Of a stretch of 64,000 nucleotides of DNA, positions 6,376 through 13,578 are shown one piece after another. Made by a program: the position numbers and the translations under genes. The notes under the pieces are model-generated. The model did not search any database and was not told the DNA's origin. It saw only the letters and a program-made list of their open reading frames with translations. Each line of letters starts with the position of its first letter. Position 1 is the stretch's first letter. Source of the stretch: Bradyrhizobium sp. (GTDB lineage: Bacteria > Pseudomonadota > Alphaproteobacteria > Rhizobiales > Xanthobacteraceae); the NCBI RefSeq assembly GCF_004799405.1, contig NZ_SSMW01000158.1, positions 1 to 64,000 on the forward strand, written 5' to 3'.

Positions 6376-6921
6376 CAGAGGTCCAGGTTGCGAGAGATCA
6401 CGATGGCACGAGGAGCGCGCACCCGCAATAGTGCTGCGGTCATTATAGTACACTACGTCGACCGCCGAGGGCACATCGGGACGACGCCAGCGCGGGTCAC
6501 GATCACGTGGCTGTCCTACCGCCTTGGCAGCGTCGTACTTGGTGCACTGCTGGATGGGTCGCGCGGCATGCTGGCGGTACTTCGTGCCGTCGCCGAAAGC
6601 TGTGTTGTCAATCGGAGGCGGCGGATAGCTGACTATCTTTTGTTAAAAACCTATCCAGTCATAGACTGACGAGCTTTTGCTCGAAGCACTATCAGTGGGC
6701 AAAATCGGATGCCGCCCTCGGCCGCAGTCGTGATCAAACCAGTCTCCGCCGATAGTCTCCGCAAAACGGGAATATTCTCAGACAAGGCCGGAGACTTTCA
6801 GGGATTTCCCCGTTGAGATCGGAGAATTGGGAGTCTGGAGACGAAATCGAATACGCGAAAAGCCGGGATTTCCGGCCTTTTCTCCCGTTTCTTGGGGAAC
6901 CCGGCCGAACGCTTGAGTGCC
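6376..6921. other. Intergenic stretch between the RHH gene and tRNA-Gln
   Basis: No convincing gene. A start-less minus-strand frame (about 6640-6390, containing SYPPPPIDNTAFGDGTKYRQ) runs into the RHH frame and may be a remnant. AGTCTCCG at 6754-6761 faces CGGAGACT at 6789-6796, and AGTCTCCGC also occurs at 6741. GC content drops compared with the core genome to the right. This is where integrase arm sites would lie if the island used the tRNA gene as its target. Confidence 0.4.
6856..6884 (-). terminator. Terminator of tRNA-Gln
   Basis: Read on the minus strand, a 5-bp GC stem (CCGGC type, 6862-6866 with 6872-6876) with a 5-nt loop is followed by CTTTTCG. It lies about 45 nt after the CCA end of the tRNA gene. 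Confidence 0.55.
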
Positions 6922-6996
6922 TGGCTGGGGCGGGAGGATTCGAACCTCCGCATGGGGGAATCAAAATCCCCTGCCTTACCACTTGGCGACGCCCCA
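6922..6996 (-). tRNA. tRNA-Gln (anticodon UUG)
   Basis: The minus strand folds as a full cloverleaf. The acceptor TGGGGCG pairs with CGCCCCA, the D stem GCC pairs with GGC, the anticodon stem GGGGA pairs with TCCCC around TTTTGAT (anticodon TTG), and the T stem GGAGG pairs with CCTCC around TTCGAAT. The discriminator is G, and CCA is encoded. It translates CAA. Its 3' end faces the accessory region at 1-6900. Confidence 0.97.
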
Positions 6997-7210
6997 ATAA
7001 CCTGTCGGGAAAGCGGCGGGACCACGCCCGTTGCGGAATCCTTTCCGGCACCGCCGGTCTATAGAGAGATTCCGGCCATTTCAACCGCCTAAACCCGCGG
7101 TTTCGGCCCGAAAATTCCACCCCGGATTCCCTCCATCGGAGAGTTGAGAGAACGGCGGTTTCGTGGGAAGACGGCAGCCTGGGGCCCTTCCCTCCTTGCG
7201 AGACATCGTC

Positions 7211-8992
7211 ATGACCTATCGCGCACCGATCAACGATATGCTGCTCGCCCTCAATCATGGCGCCGGCCTGCAGGCGGCGGTGAAAGCCGGCCATTACGGC
7301 GATTTCGACAGCGACATCGCCGCCGCCGTGCTGGAGGAGGCCGGACGATTTGCCTCCGAGGTGCTGGCGCCGCTCAACCGGATCGGCGACGAGAACGGCA
7401 TCAAGCTTGCGGACAATAAAGTGACCACCGCTCCCGGCTGGCCCGACGCCTACAGGCGCTGGACCGCGGCGGGGTGGAATGCGGTATCCGGCCCCGAAGC
7501 GTTCGGCGGCCAGGGCCTGCCGCTCGCCATTAACGCGGCCTGCACCGAAATCTGGAGCGCCTCGAACATCGCATTCGGCCTCTGCCCGCTGCTGACGCTG
7601 AGCGCGATCGAGGCGCTCGCCGCCCACGGCAGAGAGGAACTGAAAAAGATCTATCTCGAGAAACTGGTGTCGGGCGAATGGACCGGCACCATGCAACTCA
7701 CCGAACCGCAGGCCGGATCGGATGTCGGCGCGCTGCGCAGCCGCGCCGAGCGCGCGCCCGACGGCAGCTATCGCATCACCGGCACCAAGATCTTCATCAC
7801 CTACGGCGATCACGACATGACCGACAACATCGTGCATTTCGTGCTGGCCCGATTGCCGGATGCGCCCGCCGGCACCAAGGGCATTTCGCTGTTCTTGATT
7901 CCGAAATTCTTCGTCAACGCCGACGGCTCGCTCGGCAAGCGCAACGATATCTATCCGAGCGGCGTCGAGCACAAGCTCGGCATGCACGCCTCGCCGACCT
8001 GCACCATGACCATGGGCGACAATGGCGGCGCGGTCGGTTACCTGATCGGCGAGGAAAACCGCGGCATGCAGTGCATGTTCACGATGATGAACCAGGCCCG
8101 GCTCGGCGTCGGCCTCGAAGGCGTCGGCATCGCGGATCGCGCCTATCAGCAGGCGCTGGCGTTCGCGCAGGAGCGCCGCCAGGGCCGCGCCATCGGCAAG
8201 AAGGGCGACGGCTCGGATCCCATCATCGTGCATCCCGACGTCAAGCGGATGCTGATGCAGATGCGCGCGCTGACGGCGGCGGCGCGCACGATCTGCTACG
8301 CCACCGCGGTCGCCCTCGACGTGTCGGTGCGCGCCGCCGATCCGAAGGTGCGCAGCCTCGCCGCGGCGCGCGGCGCGCTGCTGACGCCGATCGCCAAGGC
8401 ATTCTCCACCGACATCGGCAGTGAGGTCACCTCGCTCGGCGTGCAGGTGCATGGCGGCATGGGCTTTATCGAGGAAACCGGCGCCGCGCAGCATTATCGC
8501 GACGCCCGCATCACCTCGATCTATGAAGGCACCAACGGCATCCAGTCGATCGATCTGGTCACCCGCAAGCTTGCAGCCAACGGCGGCGAGTCGGTTTGGG
8601 CGCTGCTGGCCGAACTCACCGAAATCGTCATCCGCGTCGAAACCTCGAACGATCCGGCGTTCGGCACCACCGGCGCCAGGCTGCGCGACGCCTTGATGTC
8701 GCTCGATCGCACCAGCCGCTGGCTGCTGGAGCGCGTCGCCTCCGCGCCAAACGAAGCGCTGGCGGGAGCCACGCCCTATCTGCGACTGTTCGGCTCGACG
8801 GTCGGCGGCTGCATGCTGGCCGGTGAAGCGCTCGCCGCGCGTGATCTCGAAGGCGCCGGCGACCCCGAGCGTTATGTCATGCTGGCAAGATTCTTCGCCG
8901 AAAACATCACGGTGCAGGCGGGCTCGCTGGAGCGGACGGTGATGGACAGCGCGGAAGCCGTCAACGGCGCGGACGCGGTGCTGCTGGCGTAG
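7211..8992 (+). CDS. Acyl-CoA dehydrogenase, long DmdC-like type
   Basis: A 593-residue flavoprotein dehydrogenase, longer than the usual 380-400 residues because of an added C-terminal domain, as in 3-methylthiopropionyl-CoA dehydrogenase (DmdC) and related FadE-like enzymes. Visible motifs are LTEPQAGSDVG (FAD/substrate loop), GTKIFITYGDHD, and the catalytic-glutamate segment ITSIYEGTNGIQS. It should oxidise an acyl-CoA at the alpha-beta carbons, passing electrons to ETF. The ATG at 7211 (MTYRAPINDML) is preferred to one at 7163 because it matches the family start. It stands alone, divergent from tRNA-Gln. A DmdB-like ligase lies 48 kb away at 55515. The exact substrate is not known. Confidence 0.85.
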   Translation: MTYRAPINDMLLALNHGAGLQAAVKAGHYGDFDSDIAAAVLEEAGRFASEVLAPLNRIGDENGIKLADNKVTTAPGWPDAYRRWTAAGWNAVSGPEAFGGQGLPLAINAACTEIWSASNIAFGLCPLLTLSAIEALAAHGREELKKIYLEKLVSGEWTGTMQLTEPQAGSDVGALRSRAERAPDGSYRITGTKIFITYGDHDMTDNIVHFVLARLPDAPAGTKGISLFLIPKFFVNADGSLGKRNDIYPSGVEHKLGMHASPTCTMTMGDNGGAVGYLIGEENRGMQCMFTMMNQARLGVGLEGVGIADRAYQQALAFAQERRQGRAIGKKGDGSDPIIVHPDVKRMLMQMRALTAAARTICYATAVALDVSVRAADPKVRSLAAARGALLTPIAKAFSTDIGSEVTSLGVQVHGGMGFIEETGAAQHYRDARITSIYEGTNGIQSIDLVTRKLAANGGESVWALLAELTEIVIRVETSNDPAFGTTGARLRDALMSLDRTSRWLLERVASAPNEALAGATPYLRLFGSTVGGCMLAGEALAARDLEGAGDPERYVMLARFFAENITVQAGSLERTVMDSAEAVNGADAVLLA

Positions 8993-9019
8993 CGGCATCT
9001 GCGGTTCCTCCCCAACGCG

Positions 9020-9045
9020 GTCGTCCCTGCGAACGCAGGGACGAC
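9020..9045. repeat. Palindromic hairpin after the acyl-CoA dehydrogenase gene
   Basis: GTCGTCCCTGC (9020-9030) and GCAGGGACGAC (9035-9045) form an 11-bp perfect stem with a GAAC loop. No T-run is present. It is a REP-like intergenic repeat or a 3'-end stabiliser. Confidence 0.55.
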
Positions 9046-9081
9046 GCCGCGAGTGATGCAACGTGCTGCTCCAAATGAAGC

Positions 9082-9220
9082 CGTCATGCTCCGCGCAAGC
9101 GGGGCATCCAGTACGCCGCGGCCTATCGGTTCAATCATTGATGCCTCTGGAATACTGGATCGCCCGCCGGAGCCTGTCGTCGGGCTCGCCGAGGGCGAGA
9201 CCCGATGGCGGGCGATGACG
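9082..9220. repeat. Dispersed palindromic repeat, copy A
   Basis: CGTCATGCTCCGCGCAAGCG opens and GGCGGGCGATGACG closes this unit, with the inner segments GTACGCCGCGGCCT and TCTGGAATACTGGATCGCCC. The same inner segments and the CGTCAT...ATGACG ends recur at 59311-59411, so the two are members of one family. It is non-coding. Confidence 0.7.
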
Positions 9221-9284
9221 TCGGAATATGACTCCACGGTCTCGCGGCGCGATGCGTCCGAGTTTTGCCAAGAACCTTTTGCCT

Positions 9285-9660
9285 TCTGAGAACAGAGGGC
9301 GCAGGGAATGCCGGGCGCCCAATGCGCCCGCAGCCTGGCAGGGCAGAAAAAACAAGCCATGCCAGTAACAGTCACCACGGTCACACCGGTCACACCGGGA
9401 AAATCACCCGGCATTCCCCGCACAATGGTTTTAACGGTTTCCTTCGCGCTCTCCCCGGTGACCGGGCTTGTTTGCCACCGTCGCCAGCGGAATTGTCTTC
9501 CGCCAGCTTGACACCAGCGTCGGGGTGTCAGGACCACACGACTTCGCCGTCCGCCTCTGGCGCATTCGTCAAAGCGCCATCAGCGTCCACCGCATCCCGC
9601 CCCGCGTCCGTGACGATCGCGAGCCGCCCCTCTGTGGGACAGGACGCTTAAAGGTATAGA
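9285..9660. repeat. About 375-bp non-coding element of a kind dispersed in Bradyrhizobium
   Basis: The sequence starting AGAACAGAGGGCGCAGGGAA and including GACACCAGCGTCGGGGTGTC and ACCACACGACTTCGCCGTCC resembles, from memory, a long intergenic element repeated in Bradyrhizobium genomes. It contains a 12-bp perfect inverted repeat (GGGAATGCCGGG at 9304-9315 and CCCGGCATTCCC at 9407-9418) and a tandem GGTCACACC. Frames inside it (such as 9265-9651) are not credible genes. Confidence 0.45.
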
Positions 9661-9790
9661 TTTGATTTGGGTCAGCTGTCAAGTCTAATTCCGAAATTCA
9701 GAAATAAAAAGCACGGGTCAAGCTGCAGCGCAATGCCATCGCCGATATCCGCGAAAGCCAGTATAACGGTGGCGGTCGTGGCATCGTTCG

Positions 9791-9940
9791 TCATGCGCGC
9801 CGATAAATCAGAACAAGCCCGATCAACGCAAGAACGATCCCGATGGCGGCAGGCGCGAGTCTTCGAACAGCGAAGCTGTCCCGCGGACGGCGCGGTGTCC
9901 TATCGCGCCAGCGACGAGGCGGAATATAGCGGGCTTCCAC
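9791..9940 (-). CDS. Possible small membrane protein (49 aa), uncertain
   Basis: A GTG-initiated frame encodes VEARYIPPRRWRDRTPRRPR, a linker, then a single C-terminal transmembrane helix (LAPAAIGIVLALIGLVLIYR) ending RRA. A basic N-terminus plus a C-terminal helix is a sensible tail-anchored layout, and the helix would be unusual by chance. The ribosome site is poor (AGG only) and upstream codons are also open, so the start is unsure. It lies in a long intergenic area before csbD. Function unknown. Confidence 0.3.
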   Translation of the reverse strand: MEARYIPPRRWRDRTPRRPRDSFAVRRLAPAAIGIVLALIGLVLIYRRA

Positions 9941-10208
9941 GGCGACCTGCTTAAGCGCGGGTTCGACGCCGAACAGGCGTCACGTGCGCTTGTTTTCGAA
10001 GGACGTGCTGAAAATGGTCGCGCGCGACCGCATCTAGATTTGATTTCTGTGATCTTGAATGTCGTTGCGACCAGGTTCCCAAGCCCGATCAATAACGGTC
10101 GGTATTTTGAGGCTGCCGGTTGAAGCCCGGATCAGAAGATCACCGGGATAAACCGGCCTTGACGTGTCCGGTTCCTGACATTGCCCTCGGTATCGTTGTT
10201 CCGGTTAC

Positions 10209-10233
10209 GGAACCGGGATTTTCGATTTGCGTT
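10209..10233 (+). promoter_or_regulatory. EcfG-type promoter, distal, upstream of csbD
   Basis: GGAAC (10209-10213), 16 bp, CGTT (10230-10233) matches the alphaproteobacterial general-stress sigma consensus GGAAC-N16/17-CGTT. The -35 overlaps a 6-bp hairpin (GTTCCG/CGGAAC, 10198-10213). Confidence 0.5.
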
Positions 10234-10345
10234 TTTGATCATCGAAGCTGGCAACAACCCGCCGACCGCCATCGGCGTACCTCACGGCAGACGAACACGG
10301 TATCCGGGATCGAAGGAACTTGAACCGTCCAAGCAGTCATTCTGT

Positions 10346-10371
10346 GGAACTGTTCGCTCCTTGACGACGTT
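10346..10371 (+). promoter_or_regulatory. EcfG-type promoter, proximal, of csbD
   Basis: GGAAC (10346-10350), 17 bp, CGTT (10368-10371) fits the same consensus and lies 32 bp before the csbD start codon. A CsbD-family gene is a natural member of the general stress regulon, which supports the call. Confidence 0.65.
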
Positions 10372-10402
10372 GATCGAGCTTCAACCACACAGGATGATCG
10401 TC

Positions 10403-10603
10403 ATGGACTGGAACCGTGTTGAGGGAAATTGGAAAGAGGTCAAAGGCAAGGTCAAGGAGAAATGGGCCAAACTAACGGACGACGATCTTAGCGCCATAAA
10501 CGGACGGCGTGAACAGTTAGAGGGCCGTCTGCAACAGCGATATGGATATGCCAAGGATCAGGCTCGCAAAGATGTCGATACCTGGTTTTCGTCTCTGAAG
10601 TAG
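10403..10603 (+). CDS. CsbD-family stress protein (66 aa)
   Basis: MDWNRVEGNWKEVKGKVKEK followed by WAKLTDDDLSAINGRREQLE and GRLQQRYGYAKDQARKDVD is a textbook CsbD protein: small, hydrophilic, helical, with the GNWKxxKGKxKEKWGKLTDDD signature. These proteins are strongly induced in general stress in many bacteria; the molecular role is unclear. The ATG at 10403 is used because AGGA ends 8 nt before it. A second in-frame ATG at 10394 overlaps that site. Two EcfG-type promoters precede it and a terminator follows, so it is a monocistronic stress gene. Confidence 0.92.
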   Translation: MDWNRVEGNWKEVKGKVKEKWAKLTDDDLSAINGRREQLEGRLQQRYGYAKDQARKDVDTWFSSLK

Positions 10604-10629
10604 TCAGGTACGACTTCATCGACATTCTT

Positions 10630-10660
10630 CGCCGCGTGTTTATCGCGCGGCGTTTTCTTT
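10630..10660 (+). terminator. Terminator of csbD
   Basis: CGCCGCG (10630-10636) and CGCGGCG (10646-10652) form a 7-bp GC stem with a 9-nt loop, followed by TTTTCTTT. Confidence 0.8.
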
Positions 10661-10712
10661 CGAGGGAGTCAGGTCGCCGACAGGTCGTCGACGATGAGAA
10701 GTTCGTCCGGCT

Positions 10713-11720
10713 TCACGGCAATACTCCATGCCCGCCGACCGGATGCCAGCAGGCATACAGATGCGTTCCGTCGGCATCGGCCGCCGACAACATTGGCTGA
10801 GTGGCCCGACACACGTCGGTCGCGTAATCGCAACGCGGGTTGAAGCGGCAACCGGCCGGCGGGCGCAGCATGTCCGGCGGCCGCCCCGGGATCGCGCGCA
10901 GCCGTGTATGCGGCGGATCGGGCAGTTTCGGCGCGGACCGGATCAGGGCCTGGGTATAGGGCATGCAGCAACTGTGAAACAGCGACCGCGTCGACGCGCG
11001 TTCGACCATCTGCCCTGCATACATCACCGCCACCGCATCGGCGCGCCCCGCGATCACGCCGAGGTCGTGCGAGATCAGGATCATCGCCATGTTGCGCGCG
11101 AGTTGCTGACGCCGCAGCAGATCGAGAATTTGCGCCTGGATGGTGACGTCGAGCGCGGTGGTCGGCTCGTCGGCGATCAGTAGTTTCGGCTCGCCGGCGA
11201 GTGCGACTGCAATGGCGACCCGCTGGCGCATGCCGCCGGATAGCTGGTGTGGATATTGGCGCAGGCGCTCCGCCGGCAGCGAAATTCCGACGGAGGCGAG
11301 AAGCTCGGCCGACCGAGTTTCGGCGGCGCGACCGCGCAAGCCGAGATGACGCTTTAGCACTTCACCGATCTGGGCTCCGATCCGCTTGACCGGATTCAGC
11401 GACGACATCGGATCCTGGAAGACCATGGCGATGTCCTTGCCGCGAACGTCGCGCATCTCTCGCTCCGGCAGCTTCAGGAGATCACGGCCCTCGAATGCGA
11501 GGCAGCCGGTTGTGGTGACGGAGCCGTCCTTTGCTAGAATGCCGATGATGGTTCGCGCCAGCACGCTCTTGCCGGACCCGGATTCGCCGACGATGCCGAC
11601 AGTCTGACCCCGCTGAATCGAGAACGATACACCATCGACCGCCTGCACAATGCCGTGAGGCGTATGAAAGCGCGTCCTGAGACCGGTGACATCAAGAAGG
11701 GCAGCGCTTGCTTTTGTCAT
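10713..11720 (-). CDS. Peptide-type ABC transporter ATP-binding protein (DppD/OppD-like)
   Basis: A 335-residue ATPase of the dipeptide/oligopeptide/nickel importer class. It has Walker A GESGSGKS, signature LSGGMRQRVAIAVAL, Walker B LLIADEPTTALD, a switch histidine in LISHDLGVI, and a C-terminal oligopeptide-type extension with CRFNPRCDYATDVCRA. It powers uptake by two permeases encoded just upstream, and its ATG overlaps the preceding stop (ATGA, 11717-11720). It is the last gene of the operon. No second ATPase (DppF type) follows, so it either forms a homodimer or borrows a partner. It sits at the inner face of the cytoplasmic membrane. Confidence 0.92.
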   Translation of the reverse strand: MTKASAALLDVTGLRTRFHTPHGIVQAVDGVSFSIQRGQTVGIVGESGSGKSVLARTIIGILAKDGSVTTTGCLAFEGRDLLKLPEREMRDVRGKDIAMVFQDPMSSLNPVKRIGAQIGEVLKRHLGLRGRAAETRSAELLASVGISLPAERLRQYPHQLSGGMRQRVAIAVALAGEPKLLIADEPTTALDVTIQAQILDLLRRQQLARNMAMILISHDLGVIAGRADAVAVMYAGQMVERASTRSLFHSCCMPYTQALIRSAPKLPDPPHTRLRAIPGRPPDMLRPPAGCRFNPRCDYATDVCRATQPMLSAADADGTHLYACWHPVGGHGVLP

Positions 11721-12604
11721 AGCGCGCTGCCACGAAAATCCGTTCGGGCGCGCAGATTCTCGCCGATCAGGTTGATGGACAGCACCGTCAGGAACATCAG
11801 CGCGGAGGGTATGAAGCAGATGTAGGGCAATGTTGCCAGATCGGTCTGGCCGTCAGCGATCATGTTGCCCCACGTCGGCTGCGGTGGCGGCACGCTTAAA
11901 CCGAGGAAGGACAGCACGCCCTCGACGACGATGATCCGCGAGACCACCAGCAGCGCATAGATCAGCATCGGGATGATGACGTTCGGCAGGATTTCGAACG
12001 TCAGCACCCGGTTATGGGTCGCACCCATGGCACGGGCCGCCAGCACAAATTCGCGCTGGGCAAACACCAGCGTGTTGGCGCGCGCCACCCGCATGAACGC
12101 CGGGATCGTCAGGAAGCCGAGCAGGAAAATCAGGATAGCGGTGTTGGCGCCGACATAGGCCGTGACCGCAAGGGCGATGATGATTCCGGGAAACGCCATG
12201 ATTGCGTCCATGGCGGCGACGATGATGGATTCGGTGCGGCCCCCGAAATAGCCGGCCGTCATGCCAAGAAGAATTCCCACGCCAAGTCCGAACACCGGTG
12301 CAAACAGCCCGACGATGAGGGAAATCCGTGCGCCGAACACGGAGCGCGAAAAGACGTCGCGACCAAGCTGGTCGGTACCGAACCAGTATGTTGCATCGGG
12401 CCAGTTGGCGATGGCGGTGAAATCAGTTTCGATCGGGTTGCGCAACGGCAGCAGGCTGGCGGTCGCGGCCAGCACAACGACCATCGTGGTCCAGGCCACC
12501 GGAATCCAGAAGCTCAGGCCCAGCCGATGGCGCACGAACTGAGGGTTCGGCATACCGCTCGCCAGCACCGTGGTTCGGGCTTCACTATCAGCCGCCACCG
12601 TCAT
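11717..12604 (-). CDS. Peptide-type ABC transporter permease (DppC-like)
   Basis: A 295-residue inner-membrane permease. An N-terminal helix (WTTMVVVLAATASLLPL) is followed by the OppC/DppC-type core with WFGTDQLGRDVFSRSVFGAR and the EAA-like loop around ARAMGATHNRVLTFEILPNV. About six transmembrane helices are expected. Its start overlaps the DppB-like gene by 4 bp and its end overlaps the ATPase gene by 4 bp, so translation of the three is coupled. It forms the translocation channel with the DppB-like subunit. The substrate cannot be read from the sequence. Confidence 0.92.
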   Translation of the reverse strand: MTVAADSEARTTVLASGMPNPQFVRHRLGLSFWIPVAWTTMVVVLAATASLLPLRNPIETDFTAIANWPDATYWFGTDQLGRDVFSRSVFGARISLIVGLFAPVFGLGVGILLGMTAGYFGGRTESIIVAAMDAIMAFPGIIIALAVTAYVGANTAILIFLLGFLTIPAFMRVARANTLVFAQREFVLAARAMGATHNRVLTFEILPNVIIPMLIYALLVVSRIIVVEGVLSFLGLSVPPPQPTWGNMIADGQTDLATLPYICFIPSALMFLTVLSINLIGENLRARTDFRGSAL

Positions 12605-13542
12605 CGGCAGATTCTCGGATCGAGCGTCGCATAGATCAAATCGACGCCGAAATTGATCAGCACGTAACCGACGGAGATCACCGCGACACAGCCCTGGACC
12701 AGCATCATGTCACGATTGTAGACGGCCCCCGTCAACATGCGGCCGACTCCCGGCAGGCCGAAGATCGTCTCGACCACGAGCGCACCGGTGATCGCCGCGG
12801 CGATCTGCAGGCCGGAGACCGTCACCAGAGTGAAAGATGACGGCCGCAGCGCGTGCCGCAGCAGGATGAAAGCAGGACCAAGGCCCTTGGCCTTGGCAAG
12901 CGCGATATAGTCCTGTTGCAATGTCTTGATCATATCGGCGCGCAACACCGCAAAAAGCGGCGGCCATTCCGACAATCCGATCGCGAGCGCGGGCAGCACA
13001 AGATGCGCAAGATTACTCAAGGGACTCGCGATGAACGGTACGTAGCCGGTCGAGGGCAGCCAGCGCAGCTTGAGCGCGAACAGGAACATCAACACGGTGG
13101 CCGTGATGAAAACGGGCGCGGCGAGCAGCAACAGCGCCGCCGAGCTGATGAGGCGGTCGATCCGGCTGCCGGCCTTGTAGGCGCACCAAACGCCGACCGG
13201 CACCGCGAGCAGCAGCGCAAATCCCTGGCTCAGCAGCATCAGTTCGATCGTCACCGGGAGCCGATCGACGATCGATTCCATGACCGGCACCTGAGTGATG
13301 TAGGAGCGGCCGAGGTCGCCATGCAAGAGACCGATCAGCCAGTGCAGGTAACGCAGGACTAGCGGCTGATCGAGGCCGAGTTCGGCCCGCACCTGCGCTA
13401 TCGCGGCCGGCGTCGCCTCATTGCCGAGCAGGGAGAGCGCGACGTCGCCCGGCAGCAGGTTCAAGAGCAGGAAAGTCGCCGCGGCGACCAGCAGCAATAC
13501 CAGGATCAGGCGCAGCAGCTTGCGCAGAAAGAAGGGCAACAT
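12601..13542 (-). CDS. Peptide-type ABC transporter permease (DppB-like)
   Basis: A 313-residue permease beginning MLPFFLRKLLRLILVLLLVA. It has the typical DppB/OppB features: LPGDVALSLLGNEATPAAI, LGLDQPLVLRYLHWL, HGDLGRSYITQVPV and a C-terminal LPGVGRMLTGAVYNRD. The ATG at 13542 is preferred because AAGG lies 8 nt upstream; the longer frame would need a TTG at 13569. Six transmembrane helices are expected. It sits 36 bp after the binding-protein gene and overlaps the DppC-like gene by 4 bp. Confidence 0.92.
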   Translation of the reverse strand: MLPFFLRKLLRLILVLLLVAAATFLLLNLLPGDVALSLLGNEATPAAIAQVRAELGLDQPLVLRYLHWLIGLLHGDLGRSYITQVPVMESIVDRLPVTIELMLLSQGFALLLAVPVGVWCAYKAGSRIDRLISSAALLLLAAPVFITATVLMFLFALKLRWLPSTGYVPFIASPLSNLAHLVLPALAIGLSEWPPLFAVLRADMIKTLQQDYIALAKAKGLGPAFILLRHALRPSSFTLVTVSGLQIAAAITGALVVETIFGLPGVGRMLTGAVYNRDMMLVQGCVAVISVGYVLINFGVDLIYATLDPRICR

Positions 13543-13578
13543 CACATACACCTTACAGCGCAATCTCAAAGGCTGAAA

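Noticed and set aside
1..6921. Integrase, transposase or complete restriction/toxin-antitoxin module in the island
   Set aside because: None of the frames shows an integrase Tyr motif, a DDE or IstB motif or a methylase motif. The RHH proteins have no adjacent toxin-like partner.
6734..9061. Long minus-strand frame (775 codons) opposite the acyl-CoA dehydrogenase gene
   Set aside because: It is the antisense shadow of a high-GC gene: Arg/Ala/His-rich, without motifs, and it runs through tRNA-Gln.
9265..9651. Frames inside the long repeat element, for example a 128-codon plus-strand frame
   Set aside because: They lie in a non-coding repeat, lack ribosome sites and have no recognisable composition of a real protein.
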